Below are positions 35,966 to 45,045 of a stretch of 64,000 nucleotides of DNA, piece after piece. Location: the NCBI GenBank assembly GCA_016699445.1, contig CP064976.1, forward strand, positions 1,178,001 to 1,242,000. The letters run 5' to 3'. Made by a program: the position numbers and the translations under genes. The number at the start of each line of letters is the position of its first letter. Position 1 is the stretch's first letter. This DNA comes from Deltaproteobacteria bacterium. GTDB taxonomy: Bacteria; UBA10199; JACPAL01; GCA-016699445. The notes under the pieces are model-generated. The model did not search any database, was not told the origin of the DNA, and saw only the letters and a list, made by a program, of their open reading frames with translations.

Positions 35966-36934
35966 TTAATAGAGCTTTTTACAAGCCAGACGAATACTAC
36001 CTTCAGCGACAGTCTCCTCATCGGGGCTCAATTTATCAGAATAGGCAGCGTAAAGACGGGCATGATTATTTTCTTCCCAACCTCCACCACGACGGACTCC
36101 TGTGAGGTTACCTTTTTTATCAGTATCGACACACCATTCCCACATCCCCCCTGTCATATTAAATAACCCTCGGCCATTTGGGGGGCCATATTTTAAAGAC
36201 CCTCTTTCATTTTGAGCATAATAAGCTTCTTGATGATTCAAACCACCACTTTGGGTTCCATAAACACAAAAGAAAACTCCATCTCCCGCAGCTTCAAGTG
36301 TTCGCACAAAATTTTTACTTTGTGGCTTCACCAATATTTGCGCACCCAAGGTCAGTGATTGACCACCTTCTAAAGGAATGATGTTTTCTATACGTTCTTT
36401 TCCTCCGCCATTCACAAGCCATTCTTGAAGCTGATTCATATCATTCAAGCCCATACTGTCCATGAACTTGCGAAGATAATACGGAGGCCTTGCCGCATAT
36501 TCCCACTCATCTTCATAGGGAATACCAAAGGCGATTCCTGTCTCCCTGGTCAGTTGACCCACCAATTCTAAACCTTTCCTAAAAGAAAATGAGGCGGGTT
36601 TAGAATGAGGATTGGGCACATCATAAACTTCTGACTTTCTATACTGACTTTCCCAATCAGCTAATTGGCGATATCCTATACTGGTGGCTTGAAATTTAAA
36701 ATAGGCATCCCTTAAAGATATTTTCGGCTCTTCTAAATCTCCTTGAAGTGCTAAACTAACATCAGTTTCTGCTAAGTAAAACTCATCGACCCTTACAAGG
36801 CGTGGAGGACAATTGTGAAATTTCTCATGAAGTGTAGAGCTTCCAACCACCCCAATCCCTCCAGGAATCCTCACCATCTCAGGGAGAAGAGGAAATCGTG
36901 AACTCAAACTAGGTACTGTTGATAAATAGGGCAT
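35966..36934 (-). CDS. Formylglycine-generating-enzyme/sulfatase-modifying-factor-like protein
   Basis: 322 residues. After a short Pro/Ser-rich start without a signal peptide, VRIPGG opens the FGE-sulfatase fold. YEDEWEYAAR, RGLFNMTGGMWEWCVDTD, GVRRGGGWEE and IRLACKKL are the family's C-terminal hallmarks. The paired cysteines of true formylglycine-generating enzymes are not obvious, so it may be one of the many FGE-fold proteins with other roles. AAGGAGG precedes the ATG. No sulfatase is nearby. The gene is the only one between the two 39-bp repeats, suggesting acquisition as a unit. Confidence 0.8.
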   Translation of the reverse strand: MPYLSTVPSLSSRFPLLPEMVRIPGGIGVVGSSTLHEKFHNCPPRLVRVDEFYLAETDVSLALQGDLEEPKISLRDAYFKFQATSIGYRQLADWESQYRKSEVYDVPNPHSKPASFSFRKGLELVGQLTRETGIAFGIPYEDEWEYAARPPYYLRKFMDSMGLNDMNQLQEWLVNGGGKERIENIIPLEGGQSLTLGAQILVKPQSKNFVRTLEAAGDGVFFCVYGTQSGGLNHQEAYYAQNERGSLKYGPPNGRGLFNMTGGMWEWCVDTDKKGNLTGVRRGGGWEENNHARLYAAYSDKLSPDEETVAEGSIRLACKKLY

Positions 36935-37047
36935 GTCGCCTCCTTAAATTTAGTGATCTATTCGACAAGTCACATAAATAAGTTGCTATTTATCGTATTC
37001 ATTCGAGAATTTTACGTAACGAGGGATTGAGGCTTTACTAGACAACT

Positions 37048-37086
37048 CTATTTTAAACTCTCTTCCATACAACTAAACACTTTTTC
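37048..37086. repeat. 39-bp direct repeat, copy B (native 3' end of the SPL-type gene)
   Basis: This copy contains the last 12 codons and stop of the intact radical SAM gene. Copy A at 35884-35922 differs at one base. Sequence similarity falls off just beyond the repeat, though a few further residues (L, H, KEK) may be shared. Confidence 0.85.
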
Positions 37087-38064
37087 CTGAGGGATATGCA
37101 CCTCTAAGAGATTATTAAAATGGTCGTAGATTTCTTCGCGTAAATCTTTGGGGTAATGGATGAAGCGACGATTGGTTGAAATCAGGCCATCGAAGATTTC
37201 GTTATTTTTTGGAAAACGCTTTTCCATGATTTTCTTTTGGCGGTTGGGTAATCGCAAAGTCCCCACACTCATCCAATGAATTTGATCGGCAGACACTGTT
37301 TGGAAAATCCTGTCGATCAATTGCGCATAATTTTCTTTCCAACCTTTTCCCCTTCCCCCATGATGTATGATCACAGGGTCCATGTGAATGCCCACTTTGT
37401 ATCCAGCTTGTGCTACTTTTTTCATAGCAGCCAAGCGCTCTTCCAATGTCGCCGTTTTCACTTCTTCACGTTTGACTAAAAATTCTGGCGAGAGGGACCA
37501 GGAGATGATGGTTTTTCCACAATGATCCACATCCAAAAGACCATCGATAAAATCAGATTTTGTTTTGAGCTCTAGCATTGGACCGTCTTGATGGGCAAAA
37601 AATGAAATCAATTTTTTTGCATATCCAGTCACAGGTTCCAGAGCCAAGCTGTCAGCGATTCTTCCCGTACCAATCATAAAAGGTAATGGAAGAGTTTTGA
37701 TCTGAGACGATAGAGATTCTAGAATCTCATCTATATTCGTATAAATCGTTAAAATCGGATTGTTTTCTAAATAACTCTGCAAAATGCAGTAGGTGCATTC
37801 CAGATGGCAATTCGACACCACATCAAGAGAATAATAGGGAATCTCAGCACTCAAGGCCAAAGCTTTAAATTCTTTAAGAGGTTCAGATTTTTTTCGGGTG
37901 AGAAGTAATAGTTTTTTACTGCCTGTCTTATTTTTTAAATCCCTTACATCCGCGATTTTTTCAGCAGAAATATTGGGAAATTGTGAAAGAATCTTTTGAG
38001 TTGTCTCAAGAGACCAAACTGATTGATCGACAAATATTTTTTCCGGACGCAGAGGAAACTTCAT
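37048..38064 (-). CDS. SPL-family (spore photoproduct lyase-like) radical SAM protein
   Basis: 338 residues with the radical SAM cluster motif CHLECTYC (C86, C90, C93). SNCHLECTYCILQSYLENNP, ELKTKSDFIDGLLD, ISWSLSPEFLVKREEVKTATLEERLAAMKKVAQAGYKVGIHMDPVI and YAQLIDRIF are typical of spore-photoproduct-lyase relatives. True SplB repairs UV-induced thymine dimers in spores; this bacterium is unlikely to sporulate, so the substrate is uncertain. A few bases separate it from the downstream reading exported-protein gene, so they may be co-transcribed. Confidence 0.85.
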   Translation of the reverse strand: MKFPLRPEKIFVDQSVWSLETTQKILSQFPNISAEKIADVRDLKNKTGSKKLLLLTRKKSEPLKEFKALALSAEIPYYSLDVVSNCHLECTYCILQSYLENNPILTIYTNIDEILESLSSQIKTLPLPFMIGTGRIADSLALEPVTGYAKKLISFFAHQDGPMLELKTKSDFIDGLLDVDHCGKTIISWSLSPEFLVKREEVKTATLEERLAAMKKVAQAGYKVGIHMDPVIIHHGGRGKGWKENYAQLIDRIFQTVSADQIHWMSVGTLRLPNRQKKIMEKRFPKNNEIFDGLISTNRRFIHYPKDLREEIYDHFNNLLEVHIPQEKVFSCMEESLK

Positions 38065-38072
38065 CTAAAAGA

Positions 38073-38915
38073 CTATCTTTTCTTGCGATTTTTTTCGGAT
38101 TCTTGTTCTGGCAATATACCTTCAGCGCGTCCTTCTACACGACGGCCTTCCACCATATGCCAATCCACTTCTGGAAACCACAAAAGAGGCTGTAATTTTT
38201 TGTCCGAAAGCTTCCACAAAATTTGTTGTCGATTCGCCTCTTCCAGATCTTTCTTCTTCCACACGATAGGAGAGTGGTAGGTAGCAAACTGCAAAGCTCC
38301 CGGTTTAGAACGTTCCCAAAGTTTTTGAATCTGAATATTCATCCCGATCAAAGAATCCGCTTCACTAAACTGCCAAGGTCCCGTCACATCTTCAAAAGCA
38401 GCTGCCAATTCGTAGCGTGCTGCAGATTCTGTTTCTTCGATACCCTGTTGGTCTTTTTTTAATTTTCGCGGCTTTTTCTTTTTTTCCACCGATGGACGTG
38501 TGTACACATGAAATGTGTTGGCCACCACCGTTTCCATATCGTTAATCAAGGCAGCAACCCAAATAGGATTAGCGGCATCCCCTTTTTCAATATCATAAAA
38601 TTTCACTTCAACACTGCCCAATTCAATATCTTCCATTTCACCATTGCCTCTGAGAGTAATTGCCAAAGGGATCTTTTTTGTTTCGTCATTCAATTCTGAT
38701 TCAGACCATTTTTCTTTGCTATTGAGGAGAGGAATAATTTCATCATCAAATCGATGCCATGCTTTTTCCATATCGGCTTTTGAAACCGTCTTACTGGCTT
38801 TTAGCATCACTTCCGACTGAATATTGGCCATGTCGGTTTTAAAAGCTTCTGTAAACGCATGAGCACTTAAGGGAGACATGAAAAGAAATGCTGCGGCAAT
38901 TATTTTATGTTTCAT
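38073..38915 (-). CDS. Exported protein of unknown function
   Basis: 280 residues with a classical signal peptide (MKHKIIAAAFLFMSPLSAHA). The mature part is rich in charged residues with a lysine block (KKKKPRKLKK) in the middle and again at the end. I recognise no domain. It sits between the lipoprotein-like gene upstream and the SPL-type gene downstream, all on the minus strand with short gaps (15 and 8 bases), so an operon is likely. Confidence 0.65.
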   Translation of the reverse strand: MKHKIIAAAFLFMSPLSAHAFTEAFKTDMANIQSEVMLKASKTVSKADMEKAWHRFDDEIIPLLNSKEKWSESELNDETKKIPLAITLRGNGEMEDIELGSVEVKFYDIEKGDAANPIWVAALINDMETVVANTFHVYTRPSVEKKKKPRKLKKDQQGIEETESAARYELAAAFEDVTGPWQFSEADSLIGMNIQIQKLWERSKPGALQFATYHSPIVWKKKDLEEANRQQILWKLSDKKLQPLLWFPEVDWHMVEGRRVEGRAEGILPEQESEKNRKKR

Positions 38916-38930
38916 AAAATCCTTTCGTCA

Positions 38931-39998
38931 TTACCATTGTCCTGCAACAACAGACTCCGTACTGTTTCTAGAACGCACAAAAACAAAAGATGGCACATCA
39001 TGATTTGTGGGAGATGACGCCACTTCGGGTAAAATCACAACCTGAATGGGCGCCAACGCCGGAAAATTTCCGTCACTTGTACCACAGCCCTCGGGAAGTT
39101 GGCCACCAACGTTTTCATGAAGTGCCGTGATTAATAATGAAAATTGTTCTGCCGTCGGAGAATAAAAAGCAAAACTTTCCAATGTCGGATCTTCGGTCGA
39201 TCCATTAAAAATTCCTCCGGACGTCAGCAGAGCTTGATCATAACTATTCAGCAAATCATTTGGGAGGCCTGATCTTGTTGCAGCTTCCAGATATTCATCA
39301 TGAGAAGGATCTGTGGGTTGAACAGGTGAAAATTGATAAACACTTCCGTTCGTCGCTTCAATAACAGCTTCATAATAGGAGATTGCTGGGTTAGATGAGT
39401 ACACTGTCGGATCCGCCACAAAGAGATTGGGGTTTGAGGTTTCGTTAATCAGGCTAATACGATTGTGAATGACAGAGGCGAGAGCATTACCTGTCACACT
39501 CACGCTGGAGGATTTGACCTGGTCATTTTCCAAAGTGGCTTCGCGTGCTAATTCTCCTCGCGCTTCTCCGATTAAAATCTGAATCAGTTTTTGTGGAGGA
39601 ATCGTTACTTCGACAGCTGGCAAAGACCCACTCGCCGTCAATGGGGTCACATAACCAATACCCTCATGAAGCGGGGTAATTTTCATTCCATGACCCGCAG
39701 CTATTGTCGCAAAACCCTCACGAGGACTAACTTGAAATAAGTCTTCATCATCATTGCGCACATCGGTTACACCCAAAGATTCCGAAAAAATATAGTCGTC
39801 TGCCCCCGAACGTGTCCCACCCAAGCCCACTAAAATCTTCCCCGATACCACCTGCTCGCGGTGAGTGACTCGTTCATTGTTACTGTCATGAGGAATCCAT
39901 CCATAAATGGGAATAAAGTCTTTCCAATTACAGGCATTGAACGACATCAGGACACTAAGAGCACACAACAACCGTTTGACACCTTTAGTTATCGTCAT
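38931..39998 (-). CDS. Exported protein with possible SleB-like cell-wall hydrolase segment
   Basis: 355 residues. A basic N-terminus and hydrophobic stretch end in SFNAC, a weak lipobox, so it may be a lipoprotein. The segment LIQILIGEARGELAREA ... GNALASVIHNRISLINE resembles the EARGE...VIlNR core of SleB/CwlJ cell-wall hydrolases, with the Glu at the expected place. The rest is unassigned. It is divergent from hisS with 17 bases between the start codons. Confidence 0.5.
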   Translation of the reverse strand: MTITKGVKRLLCALSVLMSFNACNWKDFIPIYGWIPHDSNNERVTHREQVVSGKILVGLGGTRSGADDYIFSESLGVTDVRNDDEDLFQVSPREGFATIAAGHGMKITPLHEGIGYVTPLTASGSLPAVEVTIPPQKLIQILIGEARGELAREATLENDQVKSSSVSVTGNALASVIHNRISLINETSNPNLFVADPTVYSSNPAISYYEAVIEATNGSVYQFSPVQPTDPSHDEYLEAATRSGLPNDLLNSYDQALLTSGGIFNGSTEDPTLESFAFYSPTAEQFSLLITALHENVGGQLPEGCGTSDGNFPALAPIQVVILPEVASSPTNHDVPSFVFVRSRNSTESVVAGQW

Positions 39999-40015
39999 CT
40001 AAAGGCTCCGACCCT

Positions 40016-41278
40016 ATGTCCCAACATGCTCTTCGCGGAATGAATGATATACGACCTCCAGATATTTCTATTTGGCATGAAGTCGAAAAATGCGCACACG
40101 AAATTTTTCCTCGCTATCTTTATCAAGAGATTCGCACACCCATTTTGGAAGACATGAGTGTATTTACTCGTTCTATTGGAGATACCACCAATATTGTCGA
40201 AAAGGAAATGTATGTTTTCCAAGACCGCGGTGGCAAATGGGTCGCTCTCCGTCCGGAGGGTACAGCTCCTGTTGTCCGTGCTTATATTGAACATCATGGG
40301 AATCCCGATGAAGTGGTACGCTACTATTATATGGGTGCGATGTACCGCTACGAACGCCCTCAACAAGGCCGTTTCCGAGAATTTCACCAATTGGGCGCTG
40401 AAGTCTTGGGTATTTCCAGTCCTAAACTCGATGCCGAAGTGATTCACATGGTGGATGTTTTCTTTAAACATTTAGGAATTAAAAATGCGGTGCTGGAAAT
40501 CAATTCCCTTGGCTGTCCGATTTGCCGTCCTAAGTTTTTAAGAGCCTTTTTTGATTTTCTTCACAAAAATGAAGATAAACTCTGCTCTGATTGCAAACGC
40601 CGCATGGAAAAAAATCCTCTGCGCGCACTTGATTGCAAAAATCCGGGCTGTGATGCTCTCACACGTGAAGGACCATCGATTCATGATTTTCTCTGTGAAG
40701 ACTGTGAAAAAGATTTTGATACCGTCTTGGAAACTTTGGGTCTCTTGAAAACAGAATATAAAGTAAATCCCAAGATCGTCCGTGGCTTGGATTATTACAT
40801 CAAGACAACGTTTGAATTCACATCCAATGCCTTAGGCTCCCAAAATGCCATCGCTGGTGGTGGGCGCTACGACGGACTTGTCCGCTTGATGGGCGGACCT
40901 AATGTCCCAGCTGTGGGTTTTGCCATTGGCCTGGAAAGACTTGTGGATATTATTAAAGCTGAGAGAAATCTCACAGCCCCTGTTTTAAACCGCAAAGGAC
41001 TTTTCTTTGCGACTTTGGGGGAAAAAGCACTGCAAAAAGCTCTCGTTTTGGCCCAACAACTCCGCAACGCCAACATTCCCGTTGGATTGGACTATGAAGG
41101 CAAGAGTCTAAAATCCCAAATGCGTAAGGCTGATAAGATGGGGGCTGAATTTGTCATGGTGATTGGAGATTCTGAGTTGGAAAAAAATGAAGCTCAATTA
41201 CGCAACATGTCATCGAGCACTGAAACAACTATCTCTCTAGACCAGATTTTACAGGCTCTGCAGTCGATCCCCGCTTGA
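40016..41278 (+). CDS. hisS: Histidyl-tRNA synthetase
   Basis: 420 residues, a normal bacterial length. Class II motif 1 region (RYLYQEIRTPILED), motif 2 (RYYYMGAMYRYERPQQGRFREFHQLGAEVLG), the histidine-specific segments VRGLDYYIKTTFEF and AIAGGGRYDGLV, and motif 3 (VGFAIGLERLVDI) are all present, followed by the anticodon-binding domain. It charges tRNA-His. The OmpA/Pro-rich protein gene and aspS follow on the same strand; hisS-aspS clustering is common. Confidence 0.96.
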   Translation: MSQHALRGMNDIRPPDISIWHEVEKCAHEIFPRYLYQEIRTPILEDMSVFTRSIGDTTNIVEKEMYVFQDRGGKWVALRPEGTAPVVRAYIEHHGNPDEVVRYYYMGAMYRYERPQQGRFREFHQLGAEVLGISSPKLDAEVIHMVDVFFKHLGIKNAVLEINSLGCPICRPKFLRAFFDFLHKNEDKLCSDCKRRMEKNPLRALDCKNPGCDALTREGPSIHDFLCEDCEKDFDTVLETLGLLKTEYKVNPKIVRGLDYYIKTTFEFTSNALGSQNAIAGGGRYDGLVRLMGGPNVPAVGFAIGLERLVDIIKAERNLTAPVLNRKGLFFATLGEKALQKALVLAQQLRNANIPVGLDYEGKSLKSQMRKADKMGAEFVMVIGDSELEKNEAQLRNMSSSTETTISLDQILQALQSIPA

Positions 41279-41312
41279 CTTGGATTCAAAATTCTTAGAA
41301 AGTCACGCGTCT

Positions 41313-42257
41313 ATGAAAAGAAAAATTTATCTACTCTCGCTCCTGATGATTTCAGGTCTTTTAATCATCTCTGATTCTTTAAGCGCTAAATCCAAAATTG
41401 AAAAAGGTGGGGATGATGAGGATGAGGTAAAATCAACCATCAGTTCAGATCCGTATGCAGGTGGTGGACACAAAACTTCTCATAATAATCCTGCTAAAAC
41501 TTCTTCTAAATCGACTGACTTGGTTAGCTTGAATGAAAAAGATGGAAAGATTAATGTAGTTCAACCCATCCGCTTTGATGATAAAAACAATCTCGCCATC
41601 GAATCTCAGGGAATCGTTCTTAAAATTGTTGATGTTTTGAAGAAAAATCCTCAAGCGCGTACACGCATTATTGTTCACACAGATAGTTTAGGTTCTGATC
41701 AAAAGAATATCGAAAACTCTCAAAAACGAGCTCAAGCTTTGGGTGTTTACTTGATTCAAAGCGGTATCGACATGAGTCGATTTGAACTTGTTGGTATGGG
41801 AGATCGTGAACTGATTGCCAGTGATGATACTCGCGAAGGCCGTCAAAAAAATAACCGGGTTGATTTTCTTCTGATTACTCCTATTCCCACTCAAACCACA
41901 CCTCCAACACCACCGCCTCCACCTCCAGCAGCACCTGTGACACCTCCAGTTCCCGAAACGCCTCCGGCGACTATCACACCACCGGCACCTCCAGCCCCTG
42001 CTGCACCAGCCATTCCTTCTCCGACGCCGACTCCAGCACCTGCACCTGTATTAGCAACTCCTCCTGCTGTTGAACCTCCTCAAAATAATCCTCCAGTCGC
42101 TGCACCTATTCCAGCACCAACAGCAGCTCCACTTCCTTCAACACCGACACCTTCTCCTATTGCTCCTTTACCAACGCCTCCTCCTCCAACTCCAGCACCT
42201 ACACAGGCAACACCTCCAGCACCTATCCAAGTACCACCACCACCTGTGGCTAAATAA
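41313..42257 (+). CDS. OmpA-domain protein with long proline-rich C-terminus
   Basis: I take the ATG at 41313, which opens a signal peptide (MKRKIYLLSLLMISGLLIISDSLSA). A linker precedes an OmpA domain (IRFDDKNNLAIESQGIVLKIVDVLKK, RIIVHTDSLGSDQKNIENSQKRAQALGVYLIQSG, VGMGDRELIASDDTREGRQKNNRVDF). About 125 C-terminal residues are almost entirely Pro, Ala, Thr and Val. The protein probably binds peptidoglycan and extends a stiff spacer in the periplasm or at the surface. Inserted between hisS and aspS. Confidence 0.85.
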   Translation: MKRKIYLLSLLMISGLLIISDSLSAKSKIEKGGDDEDEVKSTISSDPYAGGGHKTSHNNPAKTSSKSTDLVSLNEKDGKINVVQPIRFDDKNNLAIESQGIVLKIVDVLKKNPQARTRIIVHTDSLGSDQKNIENSQKRAQALGVYLIQSGIDMSRFELVGMGDRELIASDDTREGRQKNNRVDFLLITPIPTQTTPPTPPPPPPAAPVTPPVPETPPATITPPAPPAPAAPAIPSPTPTPAPAPVLATPPAVEPPQNNPPVAAPIPAPTAAPLPSTPTPSPIAPLPTPPPPTPAPTQATPPAPIQVPPPPVAK

Positions 42258-42265
42258 TTATTCCC

Positions 42266-44034
42266 ATGAAAAAAACTCATCATTGTAATGCACTCAATGC
42301 CACACACATTGGGCAGGAAATCATTTTAAACGGTTGGGTTGCCACACGACGCGATCATGGCGGCCTCATGTTTGTCGATCTCCGTGACCGTGAAGGTATT
42401 TGCCAAATTGTTTTTAATCCCGAAATCGATCCTAAAGTACATGATTTAGCAAAAGATCTCCGCAGCGAATGGGTATTGGCTGTCAAAGGCCGCGTTGAAA
42501 AGCGCCCAGAAGGTATGAATAATCCTAAACTCGCTACGGGAGAGATCGAAGTTAAGATTTCGGAATTTGAAATCCTCAACACCTCGAAAACGCCTCCTTT
42601 TGCAATCGAAGATAATATCGATACGAGTGAAGATTTGCGTTTGAAATATCGTTATCTCGATCTCCGCCGTCCTGCTCTGCAAAAAAACATGATCTTGCGT
42701 CACCGAGTCATGCAAGCCACACGCAATTACCTTTCTGAAAATGGATTTTTGGAAATTGAAACTCCATTCTTAACCAAAAGCACTCCGGAAGGCGCTCGTG
42801 ATTATTTAGTTCCAGCACGTTTGTATCCTGGAAAGTTTTATGCGCTCCCTCAATCACCCCAGCTTTTTAAGCAGCTACTGATGGTGGCGGGTTTTGAAAA
42901 ATATTTTCAGATTGTGAAATGCTTCCGTGATGAAGATCTGCGAGCAGATCGCCAGCCAGAATTTACTCAGATCGATTTGGAAACAAGTTTTTTAGGGCAG
43001 GAAGATATTATTGGTTTGATGGAAGGATTAGTTAAAAAGATTTGGCAAAATGCCAAAAATGAAACTCTCAATATCCCCTTCCCGCGCATCAGCTATGCTG
43101 AATCCATGGCGCGTTTTGGCTTAGATGCTCCTGACATGCGTTTTGGTTTAGAGCTTCAGGAAGTCTCGGATATTTTTACCCATACTCAGTTTAAAGTTTT
43201 TAAAGATGCTGTTGCTAACAAAGGCGTGATCAAAGTCATCAAGATCCCGGCAGCACTCAAGAAAGATTTTTCCCGCAAAGAGCTCGATGATTTGACGGAA
43301 TTTGTAAAAATCTACGGTGCCAAAGGCATGGCGTGGATTAAAATTCAAGAGAACGAATGGCAATCGCCGATCGTGAAATTTTTCTCTGAAGATGAAAAGA
43401 AAGCTTTATCCGATCGACTTCAAATTCAAGCAGGTGATTTAATTCTTTTTGGAGCAGACAAGACTCAAATCGTCAATGATGCTTTAGGGAATCTTCGTGA
43501 AAAACTCGGGGCTATGTTGGGATTGATTGATTCCAAACAAATGAATTTTGTTTGGGTAGTCGATTTTCCGATGTTTGCTTACGATGATAAAGAAAGAGAT
43601 TAGCCGCTGTCCATCATCCGTTCACAGCACCCAAGCCCGAAGATATTCCTCTTTTAGAAACTGAACCCGAAAAAGCACGCGCCAATGCTTATGACCTTGT
43701 TTTGAATGGTAACGAAATTGGCGGTGGTTCGATCAGGATCCACCGACGCGATGTCCAACAAAAAGTCTTCGATCTTTTGCAAATCACTCGAGAAGAAGCT
43801 CTCGAACGTTTCGGCTTTTTGCTCGAAGCCTTGGAATTCGGCGCCCCTCCTCACGGTGGTTTGGCTTTTGGACTTGATCGCATTGTGATGCTTTTGACCG
43901 ACAGTCCCTCAATCCGTGACGTCATCGCATTCCCCAAAACTCAAAAAGGCACCGATCAAATGTGTGAAGCTCCATCGACGGTGCGTGCGGAACAGCTCCA
44001 AGAGCTTCATCTTAAAGTCGTCGAAAAGAAATAA
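42266..44034 (+). CDS. aspS: Aspartyl-tRNA synthetase (one frameshift)
   Basis: Frame one has the OB-fold start (IILNGWVATRRDHGGLMFVDLRDREG), RYLDLRRPALQ, ETPFLTKSTPEGARDYLVP, QSPQLFKQLLMVAGFEKYFQIVKCFRDEDLRADRQPEFTQIDLE and the bacterial GAD insert, ending at DFPMFAYDDKERD. Frame two continues RLAAVHHPFTAP, GNEIGGGSIRIH and GLAFGLDRIVMLLTDSPSIRDVIAFPKT. Adding one A at 43593-43595 gives YDDKEKRLAAVHHPF. The restored 589 residues match bacterial AspRS. As the gene is essential and no second copy is present in the window, the break is more likely sequence error than decay. Confidence 0.93.
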
Positions 44035-44038
44035 TTTT

Positions 44039-44868
44039 ATGTCTGAAATTTCCCGCTACACCGATCATTCGGAAAAGATTAAAACCGATGATATTGATTG
44101 GGATCTCGGCGCTCGTGCGGGATTAACCGATACTGAAAAATTCATGCTTCGGTATTTTTCCGATATTGAATACCAGACTGTCATGTATATGCGTGATCTT
44201 CTGCACACCAAGGCCATTGAAGATCCAGACATGGTCAGTTTTTTGTGTATGTGGAATTACGAAGAACATTTTCATGGCCAAGCACTTTCCCAACTTTTGT
44301 CGCTTTGTGGTGTTGATATTGAAAAAAGCCGGATTGCCGAAACACGTAAAAAAGTCACTCTTCATGAGAAAATTACAGGATGGGGAGCCTCTCTTTTTTC
44401 AAAAATTTTTACTCACGATTACCCAGCTCTCTTCATGACGTGGGGAGCCATTAATGAGCTCACTACACTGCGGGCTTACGAACGACTTGAAGAAACCACT
44501 CAAAATCCTGTTTTAAAATTTTGTGCGAACGCATTGCCAAACAAGAGCGTCGTCATTTTGCCTGGTATCACAACAAAGCCCGAGAAACTCTTTCAAAATC
44601 TACACGCACCCAAAAGATCACACGTTTCATCTTGGAAAAATTTTGGACACCCGTCGGTGAAGGCGTGAAGACACCGGAAGAAGTCTCCCGCCTCATTCAA
44701 AATCTTTTCCCCGGAAAAATCGCTTTTGATCTTGCTACTGAAGTGGATGGAAAAACCTCACAACTCCCAGGTCTTTCTGGAATGAAAGTGATGGAAAAGC
44801 GATTTTTAAAATTATTGCCGTACAAGCCCACACCTGCATTTTCATCTTTAGCAGAATCTCTTCCATAA
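44039..44868 (+). CDS. Diiron ferritin-like protein, acyl-ACP-desaturase-like (one frameshift)
   Basis: The ATG at 44039 begins MSEISRYTDHSEKIK. Metal-ligand-like motifs are EYQTVMYMRD, NYEEHFHGQALSQLL (EExxH) and, in the second frame, KQERRHFAWYH (ERRH), with another Glu in AINELTTLRAYERLEE. This Glu/EExxH pairing is that of diiron desaturases and ferritin-like oxygenases. The break is in the A run 44515-44518; adding one A gives VLKILCERIAKQERRH. Restored length about 276 residues. Family PF03405-type is my best guess; substrate is unknown. Confidence 0.7.
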
Positions 44869-44869
44869 A

Positions 44870-44926
44870 ATGATCATCGACTGTCATACCCATTTTTTCC
44901 CTGAATCGCTTTTTAACGCGATTTGA
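44870..44926 (+). pseudogene. N-terminal remnant of an amidohydrolase
   Basis: An ATG one base after the preceding stop opens MIIDCHTHFFPESLFNAI and stops. The HTH with an upstream Asp and FPE after it is the metal-binding start of amidohydrolase-superfamily enzymes. The following ~100 bases up to the next gene on the other strand show no continuing domain in any frame, so the rest of the gene is gone. Confidence 0.5.
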
Positions 44927-45045
44927 AAATGGAAGCGATTTCGAATATTCCATATGACATCAAAACAGAGATCCTAGCGATTCAAAATTGAAAACTATCT
45001 ACGCAGTCTAAAGAAAATATTTTTTATAAAAATGCCCAGAGAATT

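Noticed and set aside
43916..44038. Upstream extension of the desaturase-like gene inside aspS
   Set aside because: The extension runs through conserved aspS codons and has no ribosome site; the ATG at 44039 is the natural start.
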